Below are positions 46,385 to 58,000 of a stretch of 64,000 bases of DNA, one piece after another; position 1 is the stretch's first letter, and each line of letters opens with the position of its first letter. The notes below the pieces were generated by a model. That model was given only the letters and a program-made list of their open reading frames with translations, made no database searches and was not told the DNA's origin. Origin of the DNA: Desulfosarcina sp. BuS5 (lineage in GTDB: Bacteria; Desulfobacterota; Desulfobacteria; Desulfobacterales; BuS5); the NCBI RefSeq assembly GCF_028752835.1, contig NZ_CP087952.1, forward strand, positions 2,213,041-2,277,040, read 5' to 3'. The position numbers and the translations under genes were made by a program.

Positions 46385-46510
46385 CTATAAATTTTCAAAT
46401 AATTAATTTAACAAGGATAAAGGGAAACCCATTAGGGGAGACGTAATTTTAGTACGTCGACCGAAGGTTATGACCGATAACAGATTAAAATTATTTAGAT
46501 AAAAATCCAC
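46385..46510. repeat. Palindromic repeat F, divergent copy, in the rplX-rplE spacer
   Basis: It begins CTATAAATTTTC and contains ACAAGG, AGGGGAGACG, CGACCGAAGG and GACCGATAACAG before AAAATTATTTAG, following the order of conserved blocks in the better copies. Confidence 0.65.
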
Positions 46511-46516
46511 AATGGT

Positions 46517-46846
46517 TTATACATCAATCATTTCATTACATTTGCTACATACACGAACTTTTTTTCCGTCTTCAATAAGCTTCCGCTTAATACGCACTGC
46601 ATTAAGGCATTTATTACAAACCAACATTACATTTGACCAATGAAGCGGAGCCTCCTGTTCTACTATGCCACCCTGCCTGTTAGTTGCACTTGGCTTGGAA
46701 TGTTTTTTTATTATGTTAATGTTCTCTACAATAACCCGGCTGTCTTTTCTGATAACCCTTACAATTTTTCCGATTTTATCTCTATCCTTACCGGTAATTA
46801 TCTTAACTTTATCATCTTTTTTTAAATGAATTTTATTAGCTGTCAT
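46517..46846 (-). CDS. rplX: 50S ribosomal protein L24
   Basis: 109 residues with the KOW motif KDDKVKIITGKDRDKIGKI. A zinc-ribbon-like C-terminus (CNKC … CSKC) is common in deltaproteobacterial L24. It nucleates 50S assembly. It follows rplN by 41 bp. Confidence 0.97.
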   Translation of the reverse strand: MTANKIHLKKDDKVKIITGKDRDKIGKIVRVIRKDSRVIVENINIIKKHSKPSATNRQGGIVEQEAPLHWSNVMLVCNKCLNAVRIKRKLIEDGKKVRVCSKCNEMIDV

Positions 46847-46887
46847 AAAGAACCTCTTAAAATATTATACAAGGGAAGATATCGGCT

Positions 46888-47256
46888 TTATAAAACCTCA
46901 GGAGCAAGAGAGATAATTTTCATAAATTTTTTTGCCCTAAGCTCTCTTGCAACAGGACCGAAAATACGTGTTCCTAAAGGTTCTTGATTTGCGGTTATTA
47001 AGACTGCGGAATTATCATCAAACCTTATATATGATCCGTCAGGCCTTCTAATCTCTTTCTTGGTACGTACTACTACCGCTTTAAGAACGTCACCTTTTTT
47101 TGCTTTGGCATTTGGCATTGCTTCCTTTATTGATACAACGATTATATCGCCGACACTAGCATACCTTCTTCTTGACCCGCCTAAGACTTTTATACAATAA
47201 ACAACTTTAGCTCCTGAATTGTCAGCTACAGTCAATCTTGTTTCTGCCTGTATCAT
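46888..47256 (-). CDS. rplN: 50S ribosomal protein L14
   Basis: 122 residues with [17 protein letters not shown] and the signature [16 protein letters not shown], ending LAPEVL. Standard length and position between rpsQ and rplX. Confidence 0.98.
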   Translation of the reverse strand: MIQAETRLTVADNSGAKVVYCIKVLGGSRRRYASVGDIIVVSIKEAMPNAKAKKGDVLKAVVVRTKKEIRRPDGSYIRFDDNSAVLITANQEPLGTRIFGPVARELRAKKFMKIISLAPEVL

Positions 47257-47314
47257 TATAAAGTATTTCCTTTTCTAATGCCACCCCTGCAACTTAAAGG
47301 TTGGCGACTTCTAA

Positions 47315-47572
47315 TTAAACAGCCCTGTCAAGTATCTTGTTTACAACCCATTTCTTGGTTTTGCTGATAGGTTTTGATTCCATGATTAGTACCTTATCAC
47401 CAAAACAGCACTCATTATCTTTGTCATGAGCAACAAATTTTGAACGCCTTTTTATATATTTATGATAAAGTTTATGTTTAACAAGTCTCTCAACATTTAC
47501 AACAACTGTTTTGTCCATCTTGTCACTAACAACAGTTCCAACAGCCTGTCTCTTTATTCCGATTTTTTTCAT
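47315..47572 (-). CDS. rpsQ: 30S ribosomal protein S17
   Basis: 85 residues, an OB-fold protein with [18 protein letters not shown] and [13 protein letters not shown]. It lies 13 bp after rpmC. Confidence 0.97.
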   Translation of the reverse strand: MKKIGIKRQAVGTVVSDKMDKTVVVNVERLVKHKLYHKYIKRRSKFVAHDKDNECCFGDKVLIMESKPISKTKKWVVNKILDRAV

Positions 47573-47585
47573 GACAGCAACTATT

Positions 47586-47789
47586 CTATTCCATATCTTT
47601 GTTGTCGATCATTTCTCTTATTAGAGTCTTAACCCTGGCAATATTCCGTTTGGTCTTTTTCATTAATTGAGTGTTATCAAGCTGGTCGGTTTGATGCTGA
47701 AAACGAAGATTAAACAATTCTTCTTCATAATTAACGAGCTTGTTATTCATCTCATCAAGGCTTAACTCTCTAATCTCACCCGTCTTCAT
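47586..47789 (-). CDS. rpmC: 50S ribosomal protein L29
   Basis: 67 residues, two long helices ([38 protein letters not shown]). Its ATG shares one base with the rplP stop (TAATG), so the two are coupled. Confidence 0.96.
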   Translation of the reverse strand: MKTGEIRELSLDEMNNKLVNYEEELFNLRFQHQTDQLDNTQLMKKTKRNIARVKTLIREMIDNKDME

Positions 47790-48202
47790 TAAAATAAACT
47801 CCTTGCAACAAACCTGGTTTTCACTGAAAGCTTGTGTGACGCAAGGCGCAAAGCCTCCTTGGCAAGCTCTATAGGAACACCATCCATTTCATAAAGAATT
47901 CTTCCGGGTTTAACGATGGCTTGCCATCCTTCGGGAGCGCCCTTCCCTTTACCCATTCTAACTTCAGCCGGTTTTTTTGTATATGGTTTATCAGGAAAAA
48001 TTCTTATCCAGGTTCTGCCACCTCTCTTCACATGCCTGGTCATTGCTATACGGGCTGCTTCTATCTGCCTCGCAGATATTGCTCCGCACTCAATTACCTG
48101 CAATCCATAGTCACCAAAATTTAAATTACAACCCCTTAGTGCAACACCCTTCATTCTACCTCTCTGGTGCTTGCGGAATTTCATCTTCTTGGGACTCAGC
48201 AT
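47789..48202 (-). CDS. rplP: 50S ribosomal protein L16
   Basis: 137 residues with [19 protein letters not shown] and the conserved [19 protein letters not shown]; it shapes the A-site tRNA elbow region. It follows rpsC after a 195-bp spacer that holds a palindromic repeat. Confidence 0.98.
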   Translation of the reverse strand: MLSPKKMKFRKHQRGRMKGVALRGCNLNFGDYGLQVIECGAISARQIEAARIAMTRHVKRGGRTWIRIFPDKPYTKKPAEVRMGKGKGAPEGWQAIVKPGRILYEMDGVPIELAKEALRLASHKLSVKTRFVARSLF

Positions 48203-48222
48203 TTAAAATTACTCCTATTCTA

Positions 48223-48350
48223 CCTATAAATTTTCAGATAATTAATTTTGTTGCGTTATCGCTCAAAACATTATCTCGACGCAAAGCCAGTACGCCTCCT
48301 AAGCTTTTCTCTATAGATTGTGAAATTAATTATCTAAAAGCCCATAAATA
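48223..48350 (-). repeat. Palindromic repeat F, divergent copy, in the rpsC-rplP spacer
   Basis: Left TATAAATTTTCAGATAATTA and the complement of the right end (CTTTTAGATAATTAATTTC) are inverted. The core read on the minus strand has AGGAGGCGTACTGG and GAGCGATAACGCAAC. Confidence 0.7.
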
Positions 48351-48397
48351 GTAACTATATTTTAGATTCAAAAATAATGATATATCTTATAATATCA

Positions 48398-49033
48398 TTA
48401 TTTATTTTTCTTTAAAATCTCACCCTTAAAAATAAAAACTTTAACACCAATTACACCATATGTGGTATGCGATTCCGTAAAACCGTAATCAATATCCGCA
48501 CGTAAGGTATGCAGGGGGACCCTTCCTTCTTTGTAACATTCCGTCCGAGCCATCTCTGCACCTCCCAAGCGACCTGAGCATATAACCTTAACACCTTCAG
48601 CACCAAATCGAATGGCAGACTGAATACCACGTTTCATGGCACGCCGAAAAGCTACCCTCCGTTCTATCTGAAGAGCAATACTTTCTGCAACAAGCTGAGC
48701 ATCAACCTCAGGTTTTCGTACCTCCTGAACATCAATAAAAACTTCTTGAGAAATCATTTTTTCAAGCGTTTTTTTTAACTCAGCTATTTCAGAACCTTTT
48801 TTTCCTATTATAATACCAGGTCTAGAAGTAAAAATTTTTAGTCTGACACGCTTATTCGATCTCTCAATTTCAATTTTAGAAACACCTGCGTGATAATTTT
48901 TTTTCTTAAGAAACTTCCTGATATTAAAATCTTCTAAAATATAATCAGAATATTTCTTACCGGCATACCATTTCGACTCCCAAGTCTTAACTACACCCAG
49001 CCTCAAACTTATAGGATTAACTTTCTGGCCCAA
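48398..49033 (-). CDS. rpsC: 30S ribosomal protein S3
   Basis: 211 residues with [13 protein letters not shown] at the start. The KH domain contains [13 protein letters not shown], and the C-terminal part has [20 protein letters not shown]. It forms part of the mRNA entry channel with S4 and S5. It lies 15 bp after rplV. Confidence 0.98.
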   Translation of the reverse strand: MGQKVNPISLRLGVVKTWESKWYAGKKYSDYILEDFNIRKFLKKKNYHAGVSKIEIERSNKRVRLKIFTSRPGIIIGKKGSEIAELKKTLEKMISQEVFIDVQEVRKPEVDAQLVAESIALQIERRVAFRRAMKRGIQSAIRFGAEGVKVICSGRLGGAEMARTECYKEGRVPLHTLRADIDYGFTESHTTYGVIGVKVFIFKGEILKKNK

Positions 49034-49048
49034 GCTTTTTATCCTCCC

Positions 49049-49387
49049 TTATGCCAAATCATCACATAATATAACAGTAATATGAGCGGTACGTTTTAAA
49101 ATTCTTGTTCCCCTACCGCGCGCCCTGGCTCTGAATCGTTTTAATGTTGGTCCCTGATCAGCAGAAATATTTCGAATAACCAATGCGTCTATATCTACCC
49201 CTGAATGTTGGTCAGCATTTGCAACGGCACTGCGTATTGTTTTTTCAACTATGGCCGCCGCTTTTTGAGGCATAAATTTTAAAATATCCAGACCGGCTTC
49301 AACAGGCTTACTCTTAATGGTCCCCACTATCATACGAACTTTTCTTGGAGAAATGCGCACGTACTTTGCAACTGCTCTAAACTCCAT
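49049..49387 (-). CDS. rplV: 50S ribosomal protein L22
   Basis: 112 residues with [13 protein letters not shown] and the C-terminal loop [22 protein letters not shown], which lines the peptide exit tunnel. The ATG at 49387 has AAGGA about 10 nt upstream and gives the usual length. Confidence 0.97.
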   Translation of the reverse strand: MEFRAVAKYVRISPRKVRMIVGTIKSKPVEAGLDILKFMPQKAAAIVEKTIRSAVANADQHSGVDIDALVIRNISADQGPTLKRFRARARGRGTRILKRTAHITVILCDDLA

Positions 49388-49437
49388 TTTCGGCAATTCC
49401 TTATTTATACAGATTTTCAAACATCTGTTAATGCTGA

Positions 49438-49719
49438 TTATTTCCTTAATCTCGATTTTTTATCCCCGGCATGTCCATAAAAAACACGTGTCGGAGAAAA
49501 TTCACCAAGTTTATGACCCACCATATCTTCTGAAACAAAGACCGGAACAAATTTTTTTCCGTTATGAACTGCCATCGTAAATCCTACCATCTCAGGTATA
49601 ATGGTTGACCTTCTTGACCATGTCTTTACAACGCTATTACTTCTAGTCTCCTGGGCAGTTGTTATTTTTTTTAATAACTTTGGATCAACATACGGACCTT
49701 TTTTTAATGATCGCGGCAT
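49438..49719 (-). CDS. rpsS: 30S ribosomal protein S19
   Basis: 93 residues with [12 protein letters not shown] and the C-terminal [19 protein letters not shown]; it forms the head with S13 near the A site. It follows rplB by 47 bp. Confidence 0.98.
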   Translation of the reverse strand: MPRSLKKGPYVDPKLLKKITTAQETRSNSVVKTWSRRSTIIPEMVGFTMAVHNGKKFVPVFVSEDMVGHKLGEFSPTRVFYGHAGDKKSRLRK

Positions 49720-49766
49720 AAAAACTCCTGGAAAAATGATAAATATATTTCAATAATTATCAAATG

Positions 49767-50594
49767 CTATTTTTTAGTTCTTTTTTTAACAACAAACCTG
49801 TTGTTCTTCCTCTTGTTCCTTGTCTTATACCCTTTGGTAGGCATTCCCCATGGAGTACAAGGATGACGCCCGCCTGAAGAACGGCCTTCACCGCCTCCCA
49901 TTGGATGATCAACCGGATTCATCGCAACTCCACGCACTTTAGGTCGTCTCCCAAGCCAACGCTTCCTGCCTGCCTTTCCCAAGGAAATATTCTCATGTAT
50001 TACATTTCCCAGCTGACCGATTGTTGCATTGCAGTTTAATAAAACCATCCGAACTTCACCTGAAGGCAATTTCACTTGAGCATATCTATCTTCTTTCGCC
50101 ATGAGCTGAGCATATGTACCGGCACTCCTGACAATCTGTCCACCTTTGCCCATCGTCAATTCAATATTATGAATATGTGTCCCTAAAGGTATGTTTTTTA
50201 AGGGTAGAGTATTTCCAGGTTTAATATCGGCTTCTATGGATGAGATAACCGAATCTCCAACAGAAAGGTTGAGCGGAGCGAGTATATAACGTTTTTCGCC
50301 ATCAGCATAATACAATAATGCTATTCTCGCAGACCTGTTCGGATCATATTCAATTGTAGCAACTGTTGCGGGAATACCGACTTTGTTCCTCTTAAAATCA
50401 ATTATCCTGTAACGCCTTTTATGACCACCGCCTCGATGCCTGCTCGTAATCCTTCCATTTACATTACGTCCACCGGTTTTTTTAATAATTTTCAACAGAC
50501 TTTTTTCAGGGGTGGTTGTTGTAATCTCTTCAAAAGTAGAATAAGTCTGAGCCCTGCGACCGGCAGATGTTGGTTTTACTCTTTTAACAGCCAT
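49767..50594 (-). CDS. rplB: 50S ribosomal protein L2
   Basis: 275 residues with [20 protein letters not shown] and the conserved [12 protein letters not shown] loop carrying the histidine next to the peptidyl-transferase centre. Standard length and position in the S10 segment. Confidence 0.98.
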   Translation of the reverse strand: MAVKRVKPTSAGRRAQTYSTFEEITTTTPEKSLLKIIKKTGGRNVNGRITSRHRGGGHKRRYRIIDFKRNKVGIPATVATIEYDPNRSARIALLYYADGEKRYILAPLNLSVGDSVISSIEADIKPGNTLPLKNIPLGTHIHNIELTMGKGGQIVRSAGTYAQLMAKEDRYAQVKLPSGEVRMVLLNCNATIGQLGNVIHENISLGKAGRKRWLGRRPKVRGVAMNPVDHPMGGGEGRSSGGRHPCTPWGMPTKGYKTRNKRKNNRFVVKKRTKK

Positions 50595-50611
50595 TATAAA
50601 CCTTTAAGCTC

Positions 50612-50899
50612 CTAAGCTCCTTCAAAAAATTCAATCCGTTCACCAGGTAATAATCGAACAATAGCCTTTTTCCAATCCTTACGCTTACCTATTATTCTGC
50701 CTTTTTGTTTGGTTTTGCCTTTTACCTGAATAGTCTTAACAGAAGCAACTTTAACCTTGAATATCTTTTCCACAGCATTTCTGATCTCAATACGGTTGGC
50801 TGCTCGATCTACTTCAAAGGCAAACTGGTTTGCTTCTTCTTTCAAAAGCACTGTTTTTTCAGTAACAAGAGGCCGCTTGATTATTCTATATTTAATCAT
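50612..50899 (-). CDS. rplW: 50S ribosomal protein L23
   Basis: 95 residues with [17 protein letters not shown] and the loop [19 protein letters not shown]; it sits at the tunnel exit and docks trigger factor and SRP. The ATG overlaps the rplD stop by 4 nt (ATGA). Confidence 0.97.
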   Translation of the reverse strand: MIKYRIIKRPLVTEKTVLLKEEANQFAFEVDRAANRIEIRNAVEKIFKVKVASVKTIQVKGKTKQKGRIIGKRKDWKKAIVRLLPGERIEFFEGA

Positions 50900-51519
50900 A
50901 CCACAAACCTCCCTTCGATGCTCTTAATGGATGGCTCCAACAACACCAAATGATTGTACTTAAGAATATCGTAAACATTAAGCCCCTCATATCTCATAAC
51001 TTTTATGTTAGGAACATTTCTTGAGGAAAGCTCAAGCTTTTCATTTTTTTCATCTATTACAATCAAAGCTTTCTTTATATTCAATTGATTGATGATACCT
51101 ATAAATTTTTTTGTCTGGATCTTATCTAAATCAAAATTATCCAGCACAACCAGTTCATTCGTCCTGTATTTGCTGCTCAGCGCCATCTTAAGGGCTAGTT
51201 TTTTTACCTTTTTAGGAACCGAGTAGGCGTACGACCTGGGATCAGGGCCAAAAACAGAACCTCCTCCACGCAATAGAGGAGATTTGATATCACCTCTCCG
51301 TGCCCTTCCAGTGCCCTTTTGCCTGAATAATTTTCTTCCACTTCCCTTTACATCACTACGATGTTTAACTGAAGCAGTTCCTGAGCGCCTGCAAGCCAAC
51401 TGCATCCTGACTACTTCATGCAGAACATTCGATTTGGCAGGTACGTCGAATATATAATCTGCCAGTTCTATTTCTGAAACCTTTTCCGCTTTTGTATTTA
51501 AAACATCCACAACAGCCAT
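50896..51519 (-). CDS. rplD: 50S ribosomal protein L4
   Basis: 207 residues with [20 protein letters not shown] and [21 protein letters not shown], the loop in the exit tunnel. In gammaproteobacteria L4 regulates the S10 operon; no evidence was sought here. ATG at 51519 is preferred to one 12 nt earlier, though no strong ribosome site is visible for either. Confidence 0.96.
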   Translation of the reverse strand: MAVVDVLNTKAEKVSEIELADYIFDVPAKSNVLHEVVRMQLACRRSGTASVKHRSDVKGSGRKLFRQKGTGRARRGDIKSPLLRGGGSVFGPDPRSYAYSVPKKVKKLALKMALSSKYRTNELVVLDNFDLDKIQTKKFIGIINQLNIKKALIVIDEKNEKLELSSRNVPNIKVMRYEGLNVYDILKYNHLVLLEPSIKSIEGRFVV

Positions 51520-51559
51520 TTGCAATACCAAACTATAAATGTTGATGAATTCAAAAAAA

Positions 51560-51665
51560 ATTGTTTATAATTAGATTTTTATAGCTCTTAAAACAACTTT
51601 TTTATCAAGCCATCACGGTTAATAAAAAAATTATAGATTTTCAGATAATTATTTGATTTTAAAAT
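51560..51665. repeat. Degenerate palindromic sequence in the rplC-rplD spacer
   Basis: The 152-bp spacer contains TTATAGATTTTCAGATAATTA (one end of a family F repeat) and a partner-like TTTTTATAGCTC at the other side. The interior does not align well with the other copies, so it is treated as a decayed copy. Confidence 0.4.
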
Positions 51666-51671
51666 TTATAT

Positions 51672-52304
51672 TTATTCTGCAAGCGCCCTTTTTTTAATTG
51701 CTACCAGACCCGATCTATGACCAGGCAAAGCACCTTTTATCAATATCAAATTTTCTTCCGGCCGGATATCGACAATTTCGAGGTTACGTACTGTTGTTCT
51801 CGAATTGCCATAATGGCCCGGGAGTTTCTTTCCTTTTATAACCTTGCCGGGCCAAGCACTGCACCCTACAGAACCCGGAATTCTATGACTATGACTACCA
51901 TGGGTCTTTTTGCCTCCATGAAAGCCATGTCGTTTTATAACACCAGCAAAACCACGTCCCTTGCTCGTGCCGGCAACGTCAACACGTTCACCCACTTTAA
52001 AAATATCGAGAAGGATCTTCTGTCCGGGTTTATATAATTCAGGTTCATCGACATCCACTTCCCGAAGATAGAGAAAAGACTGGCCGCCGCTCTTTTGTAA
52101 ATGCCCCTGTTTCGGTTTGTTAATACGCGACTTTTTTTGCTCGCAGAACCCTATTTGAAGGGCGTCATATCCCTCATTAACGATTGTTTTAATCTGTGTT
52201 ACAAAACAAGGGCCTGCTTGTATAACTGTTACAGGTATAAACTTACCATCCGCGGAAAAAACCCCGGACATACCTATTTTTTTCCCTATCAATCCTCTAC
52301 ACAT
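51672..52304 (-). CDS. rplC: 50S ribosomal protein L3
   Basis: 210 residues with [18 protein letters not shown] and the loop [21 protein letters not shown] that approaches the peptidyl-transferase centre. It lies 20 bp after rpsJ; AGGA lies about 12 nt before the ATG. Confidence 0.97.
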   Translation of the reverse strand: MCRGLIGKKIGMSGVFSADGKFIPVTVIQAGPCFVTQIKTIVNEGYDALQIGFCEQKKSRINKPKQGHLQKSGGQSFLYLREVDVDEPELYKPGQKILLDIFKVGERVDVAGTSKGRGFAGVIKRHGFHGGKKTHGSHSHRIPGSVGCSAWPGKVIKGKKLPGHYGNSRTTVRNLEIVDIRPEENLILIKGALPGHRSGLVAIKKRALAE

Positions 52305-52324
52305 AGCTTTAACAATTCCTATGC

Positions 52325-52636
52325 CTATAGTTTTATCTCTACATCTACTCCAGGAGAAAGATCGAGTTTCATTAATGCATCGACAGTCTGCTGGGTCGGC
52401 TCAACAATATCAAGAATTCTTTTATGTGTTCTTATCTCAAATTGTTCCCGTGATTTTTTGTCTTTATGAGGTGAACGGAGAACACAATATTTATTTATTC
52501 TTGTGGGAAGAGGAATCGGCCCAACTACTTTTGCACCTGTTTTATTGGCTGTATCTAAAATATCCGAGGCGGATTGATCAAGCAGTTTATGATCATAAGC
52601 CTTGAGTTTTATCCTTATTTTTGTATTGACTTTCAT
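52325..52636 (-). CDS. rpsJ: 30S ribosomal protein S10 (NusE)
   Basis: 103 residues with [18 protein letters not shown] and [21 protein letters not shown]. It also binds NusB in antitermination. It follows tuf by 37 bp, so the str and S10 segments are probably one transcription unit. Confidence 0.97.
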   Translation of the reverse strand: MKVNTKIRIKLKAYDHKLLDQSASDILDTANKTGAKVVGPIPLPTRINKYCVLRSPHKDKKSREQFEIRTHKRILDIVEPTQQTVDALMKLDLSPGVDVEIKL

Positions 52637-52673
52637 TATTTTTTTCTTTCGGATTGCTGATATACGATCTCTT

Positions 52674-53867
52674 CTATTCGATCACTTCACTCACAACACC
52701 TGCGCCGACGGTACGACCGCCTTCTCTGATGGCAAACCTTAACTCCGCCTCCATCGCTATGGGTGTTATCAACTCAGCCGTTATCGTCACATTATCACCA
52801 GGCATGACCATCTCCACTCCCTCGGGTAATGTCAATATCCCGGTAACATCCGTTGTCCTGAAATAAAACTGCGGACGATATCCGCTGAAAAACGGCGTGT
52901 GCCTGCCACCTTCCTCTTTGCTCAATATATAAACTTCCGCTTTAAACTTCGTATGCGGCGTAATAGATCCAGGTACAGCTACTACCTGACCGCGCTCTAC
53001 TTCTTCACGCTTTGTGCCTCTTATCAAGACACCTATGTTGTCTCCGGCCTGACCCTGATCAAGAAGCTTCCTGAACATCTCCACACCAGTGCAGACTGTC
53101 TTCAAAGTGTCCCGTATACCTATGATCTCTACATCATCACCTACTTTGATTATTCCACGCTCTACCCTGCCGGTTACTACCGTACCGCGACCGGATATAC
53201 TGAAGACGTCCTCTACGGGCATCAAAAACGGCTTGTCTATGTCTCGCTTAGGCTCCGCTATAAATGTGTCTATAGCATCCATTAACTCAAATATACATTT
53301 AGCTTCTTCACCGTCAGGATCGTCGCTCTCTAGAGCCTTTAATGCGCTGCCGCGTATTATCGGAGTATCATCTCCAGGAAAGTCATACTTGTCCAGTAAC
53401 TCCCGCAACTCAAGCTCCACCAACTCTACAAGCTCTTCATCATCAACCATATCACACTTGTTCAGAAATACCACTATGCTGGGGACACCCACCTGACGGG
53501 CTAACAATATATGCTCCCGGGTCTGAGGCATGGGACCGTCATCAGCCCCGACCACCAGTATAGCCCCGTCCATTTGAGCGGCTCCGGTTATCATATTCTT
53601 TATATAATCAGCATGACCAGGACAATCAACATGGGCATAATGACGGTTCGACGTCTCATACTCAACATGTGCAGTAGCTATCGTTATCCCGCGCTCCTTC
53701 TCTTCAGGCGCCTTGTCTATCTGATCAAACGGAACAAAATCAGCCAGACCTTTTAGGCCATTATGTTTTGTTATTGCTGCAGTCAATGTCGTCTTGCCAT
53801 GATCTATATGCCCTATTGTACCAACATTGACGTGCGGCTTGGTCCTCTCATACTTTTCCTTTGCCAT
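52674..53867 (-). CDS. tuf: Elongation factor Tu
   Basis: 397-residue GTPase that delivers aminoacyl-tRNA. G1 is [10 protein letters not shown]3 is DCPGHADY and G4 is NKCD; domains 2 and 3 are complete and end VSEVIE. It follows rpsG directly with only 55 bp between them. fusA, normally between rpsG and tuf, is absent. Confidence 0.98.
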   Translation of the reverse strand: MAKEKYERTKPHVNVGTIGHIDHGKTTLTAAITKHNGLKGLADFVPFDQIDKAPEEKERGITIATAHVEYETSNRHYAHVDCPGHADYIKNMITGAAQMDGAILVVGADDGPMPQTREHILLARQVGVPSIVVFLNKCDMVDDEELVELVELELRELLDKYDFPGDDTPIIRGSALKALESDDPDGEEAKCIFELMDAIDTFIAEPKRDIDKPFLMPVEDVFSISGRGTVVTGRVERGIIKVGDDVEIIGIRDTLKTVCTGVEMFRKLLDQGQAGDNIGVLIRGTKREEVERGQVVAVPGSITPHTKFKAEVYILSKEEGGRHTPFFSGYRPQFYFRTTDVTGILTLPEGVEMVMPGDNVTITAELITPIAMEAELRFAIREGGRTVGAGVVSEVIE

Positions 53868-53922
53868 CTCTAATACCCTCCCCTCTTAATGCGGAAGTAA
53901 ATTCTTCAAAAAACAACGTTTT

Positions 53923-54393
53923 CTACCAGCGATAATGGGCAAACGCCTTATTAGCTTCAGCCATTTTATGAGTATCCTCCCTCTTTTTAACAGAGGCTCC
54001 TCTTTTATTAAAAGCATCCAAGAATTCAGCGGCAAGCTTTTTGGCCATCCCTTTTTCAGATCTTTTGTGAGCAAAACCGATTATCCATCTAATACCTAAT
54101 GCATTTCTTCGTGAAGGTCTAATTTCCGTCGGTATCTGATAGGTTGAGCCACCGACCCGCCTTGACTTCACTTCAATCATGGGCTGCACATTTTTAAGAG
54201 CATTTTCAAAAACATCCACTGGCGGCTCACTAGTCTTTTCCTGAATAATATCAAGCGCATCATACACTATCGACTCGGCAAGACTCTTTTTTCCGTCTTT
54301 CATGATTGATTTAATAAATCTTGCTACCAATGTATTATTATATTTGGAATCGGGTACAATCTTCCTATGGGGAACTTCTCTTCTTCTGGGCAT
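53923..54393 (-). CDS. rpsG: 30S ribosomal protein S7
   Basis: 156 residues with [20 protein letters not shown] and [21 protein letters not shown]; it initiates assembly of the 30S head. A palindromic repeat separates it from rpsL. Confidence 0.98.
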   Translation of the reverse strand: MPRRREVPHRKIVPDSKYNNTLVARFIKSIMKDGKKSLAESIVYDALDIIQEKTSEPPVDVFENALKNVQPMIEVKSRRVGGSTYQIPTEIRPSRRNALGIRWIIGFAHKRSEKGMAKKLAAEFLDAFNKRGASVKKREDTHKMAEANKAFAHYRW

Positions 54394-54436
54394 ATTTCAA
54401 ACCACTTCAAACTTGATTAATTAAAAGATTGACTTT

Positions 54437-54539
54437 TATAGACTTTAAGATAAAAATTTTAGAGTTCGCCATCGGTCGTAGGATCATATAATTCCATTAC
54501 CCATCCGGCCTTACCAAAATCATTATCTTAAAGTCTATA
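54437..54539 (-). repeat. Palindromic repeat F-like copy in the rpsL-rpsG spacer
   Basis: Inverted ends TATAGACTTTAAGATAA match over 17 bp. The core read on the minus strand contains AAGGCCGGATGGG and ACGACCGATGGCG, parallel to AAGGCCAGAGGG and ACGACCGATAACG of the other copies. Confidence 0.75.
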
Positions 54540-54546
54540 CACTACC

Positions 54547-54918
54547 CTATTTAGGTTTCTTTACACCATATTTGGACCTTCCATGCTTTCTATCTTCCAC
54601 GCCAAGAGTATCAAGAATGCCTCTGACGATATGATATCTTACACCTGGGAGATCTTTAACCCGCCCGCCACGAACAAGAACAACAGAATGCTCCTGGAGG
54701 TTATGACCGATACCGGGAATATATGCTGTAACCTCTGCACCGCTTGTCAACCTGACCTTGGCGACTTTACGTAACGCGGAATTCGGCTTCTTTGGTGTTG
54801 AAGTATAGACACGGGTACATACACCTCTTTTTTGTGGCGCACCCTTAAGCGCCGGCGTATTGGTCTTCCTTTTTATCCGCTTTCTACCTTTTCTAACCAA
54901 TTGATTAATCGTCGGCAT
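54547..54918 (-). CDS. rpsL: 30S ribosomal protein S12
   Basis: 123 residues, [12 protein letters not shown] to KYGVKKPK. The decoding-site loop [11 protein letters not shown] has the wild-type lysine associated with streptomycin sensitivity. The ATG at 54918 has AGAGGA upstream; longer in-frame starts give a non-homologous hydrophobic extension. Confidence 0.98.
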   Translation of the reverse strand: MPTINQLVRKGRKRIKRKTNTPALKGAPQKRGVCTRVYTSTPKKPNSALRKVAKVRLTSGAEVTAYIPGIGHNLQEHSVVLVRGGRVKDLPGVRYHIVRGILDTLGVEDRKHGRSKYGVKKPK

Positions 54919-55092
54919 TTCATCCTCTTTAATTTTATTATTCTTCTGCAACGCTGATAAAAGACTTATTATAAATGCAAGGTAGTATTTTGTCAAGTAT
55001 TTTATATCGATATTTTAATAAATAAAAAAAATAAGCTGTAAAGAAAGAATTTGTGTAACGAATTGACATTATTGATATTAAAATATAAAAAA

Positions 55093-58000
55093 TTACATTT
55101 CAATATCAAAAGCACCATACTCAGGAAAGCCGGTACCGGCAGGGATCAGTCTACCCATAATAATATTCTCCTTAAGTCCTTTAAGTCTATCAACTTTGCC
55201 TGAAATACTCGCTTCCGCCAGCACCTTTGTTGTCTCCTGAAAAGAAGCTGCCGAAATAAAGCTTTCGGTACTGAGTGATGCTTTGGTTATTCCAAGAATC
55301 AACGATTCGGCAACAGCCGGTTTACCCCCATTCTCCTTAACAGCGCTGTTTATCTCATCAAACCTAATCCGATCGACCTGTTCCTCAAGAATAAAATCGG
55401 TATCCCCCGCGTCAATAATCTTGACACGCTTCATCATCTGATGCACAATAATTTCAATATGTTTGTCATTGATACGAACGCCCTGCAGATTATAAACTTC
55501 CTGAACTTCATTTACCAGGTAACGAGCCAATGCAATTTCACCTTTAATATTAAGAATATCCTGAGGATTCGCTGAACCCCCAATAAGAGGTTCGCCAGCC
55601 TTTACATAATCACCCTCATAAACATTGATATGTTTACCCTGTGGAATCAAATACTCTTTTTTATCGCCAACGTCAACAGGGGTAATCGTAATTTTCCGTT
55701 TTCCCTTTTTTGTGCCTTTTCTAATGGATACATACCCGTCAATTGCACTCAAAATAGCCATCTCTTTTGGTTTGCGAACTTCAAAAAGCTCGGCAACCCT
55801 TGGCAGGCCTCCTGTAATATCTTTTGTCTTGGTTGTAGCTCGCGGCAGTTTGGCGATAACATCTCCAGGCATTACACTATCCCCCTCGTCGACCATAAGT
55901 ATAGCGTCCACAGGCAGATAATAACGAGCCTTCCCCTCAGAGGACTTCCTGTCGGCTGTCTTACCGCTCTTGTCTTTAATAGAAATCCTCGGACGTTCCT
56001 CTACGTGTTTCGATTCTATTATCATGCGACTCGATTTTCCTGTCACAGGGTCTACTTTCACCTGCATTGTTTTTCCCAGGTTTATATCTCCAAATTTGAT
56101 ATCCCCCCCAACCTCGGTCAAAATAGGTGTTGTAAATGGATCCCAGGTTGCAAGCAAATCTCCCGGCTTTACTTGATCACCCTCATTCACATTTATATGG
56201 GCTCCGTAAATTACAGGAAAACGCTCTCGTTCACGGCCTGTGTTGCCAATAATTGCAAATTCACCACCTTTTCGATTCATTACAACAATCTTATTCTCTG
56301 AATTAACCGCAGCGTCAAGATCCATATACTTTATCGTACCATCCGACATTGCCCGGATATCAGCCTGCTCAACCCTTCGGCTGGCTGTTCCTCCGATATG
56401 AAATGTCCGCATTGTCAACTGGGTTCCAGGCTCGCCTATAGACTGGGCGGCTAGAATTCCTACTGCCTGGCCTATCTCAACCGGCCTCCCATGAGCAAGG
56501 TCACGACCGTAACACATAACACATACTCCGTTTTTAACCCTACACGTCAATACAGACCTGATTTTTACAATAATAATACCTGCGGCTTCTATCTTTTCAA
56601 CATCAGCCTCATCAATATATTCACCCATCTTTACAAGCAGTTCATCAGTAAAGGGATCTAAAATATCCTCAGCGGCTACACGTCCCAATATCCTTTCACC
56701 CAGACGCTGAATAACCTCTCCGCCCTCCATTAGAGGCTCTACCTCGATCCCATTCACAGAGCCGCAGTCATGCATAATTACTGTACAGTCTTGGGCAACA
56801 TCGGCCAACCGCCTTGTAAGATATCCTGAATTTGCCGTCTTTAATGCTGTATCAGCCAATCCCTTCCTTGCTCCGTGGGTGGAAATAAAATATTGCAGAA
56901 CCGAAAGTCCCTCTCTAAAATTGGCATTAATGGGAGTCTCTATAATTTCACCTGACGGTTTTGCCATAAGCCCCCTCATCCCAGCCAATTGTCTCATTTG
57001 ATCCTTGCTGCCTCTTGCTCCGGAATCAGCCATCATATAAATAGGATTAAAACTTTCTGTAGGCCCGGATTCCCTGTCTTTATTAATAACAATATCGACA
57101 TCCTCATTATCCGTGGGAGAGGCCATTTTCATAGCATTCATCATCTCATTGGCAACATCATCAGTAGCTTTAGCCCATATATCGACGACTTTATTATATT
57201 TTTCCCCCTGGGTTATGAGACCTTCCGTATACTGCCTGCCTATCTCATTAACCTGTGCATCAGCTCTTTGAATTATATCCTGTTTTGTTGGAGGAATAAT
57301 CATAGCGTCGATGGATATTGATAACCCTCCTTTAGTCGAATATTCATAACCCAGATCCTTCAACCGGTCTGCAAGTATCACAGTAGCTTTCGGCCCAAGG
57401 TTCCTGTACACAGAATCGACAAGTTGGCCAAGAGACTTTTTATCCATTACTTTATTTATTATGTCGAAAGATATATCAGGCTTCTTGGCTACAACCTCAA
57501 AAAGATGGTAGAGATCACCATCAAAAAAGACTTCACTATATGTTCCGGGTTCTTGCGAATAAAGTTTATCCGCTTCCTCGCTTTTTAGATTAAAAAACCT
57601 GTTAAATTCTTCCTTGCTCAGAAAACCGTTATTCCCTTCATCCTGGTTATTTGAATATTCAATGGATAACTCTTTAAAATACTCTCTGTTCTTTAACCTA
57701 TCCAATATAATCTTCGCATCTTCCTCTGTAGAAACCATTATATGGTTCAAGCTCAAGACCTTTTCATTGGGAAGGATCTCGTACAGCAAAACCCGGCCGA
57801 CTGTGGTCTCTTCCCTTACGCCATTGATACGTACTACGATTTTAGAATGAAGATCAACCGCACCTGCGTCAAAGGCTGAACGAACCTCTCCCAAACTTGA
57901 AAATAGCTTGCCATCACCTTGCAAACCGGCAATTCCCCTAGTCATGTAATATATACCTAGAACAATATCCTGACTTGGAACAATGATAGGGTTGCCATTA

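Noticed and set aside
55630-56301. A 223-codon plus-strand open frame over rpoC
   Set aside because: Antisense to conserved rpoC sequence with no ribosome site; a shadow frame.
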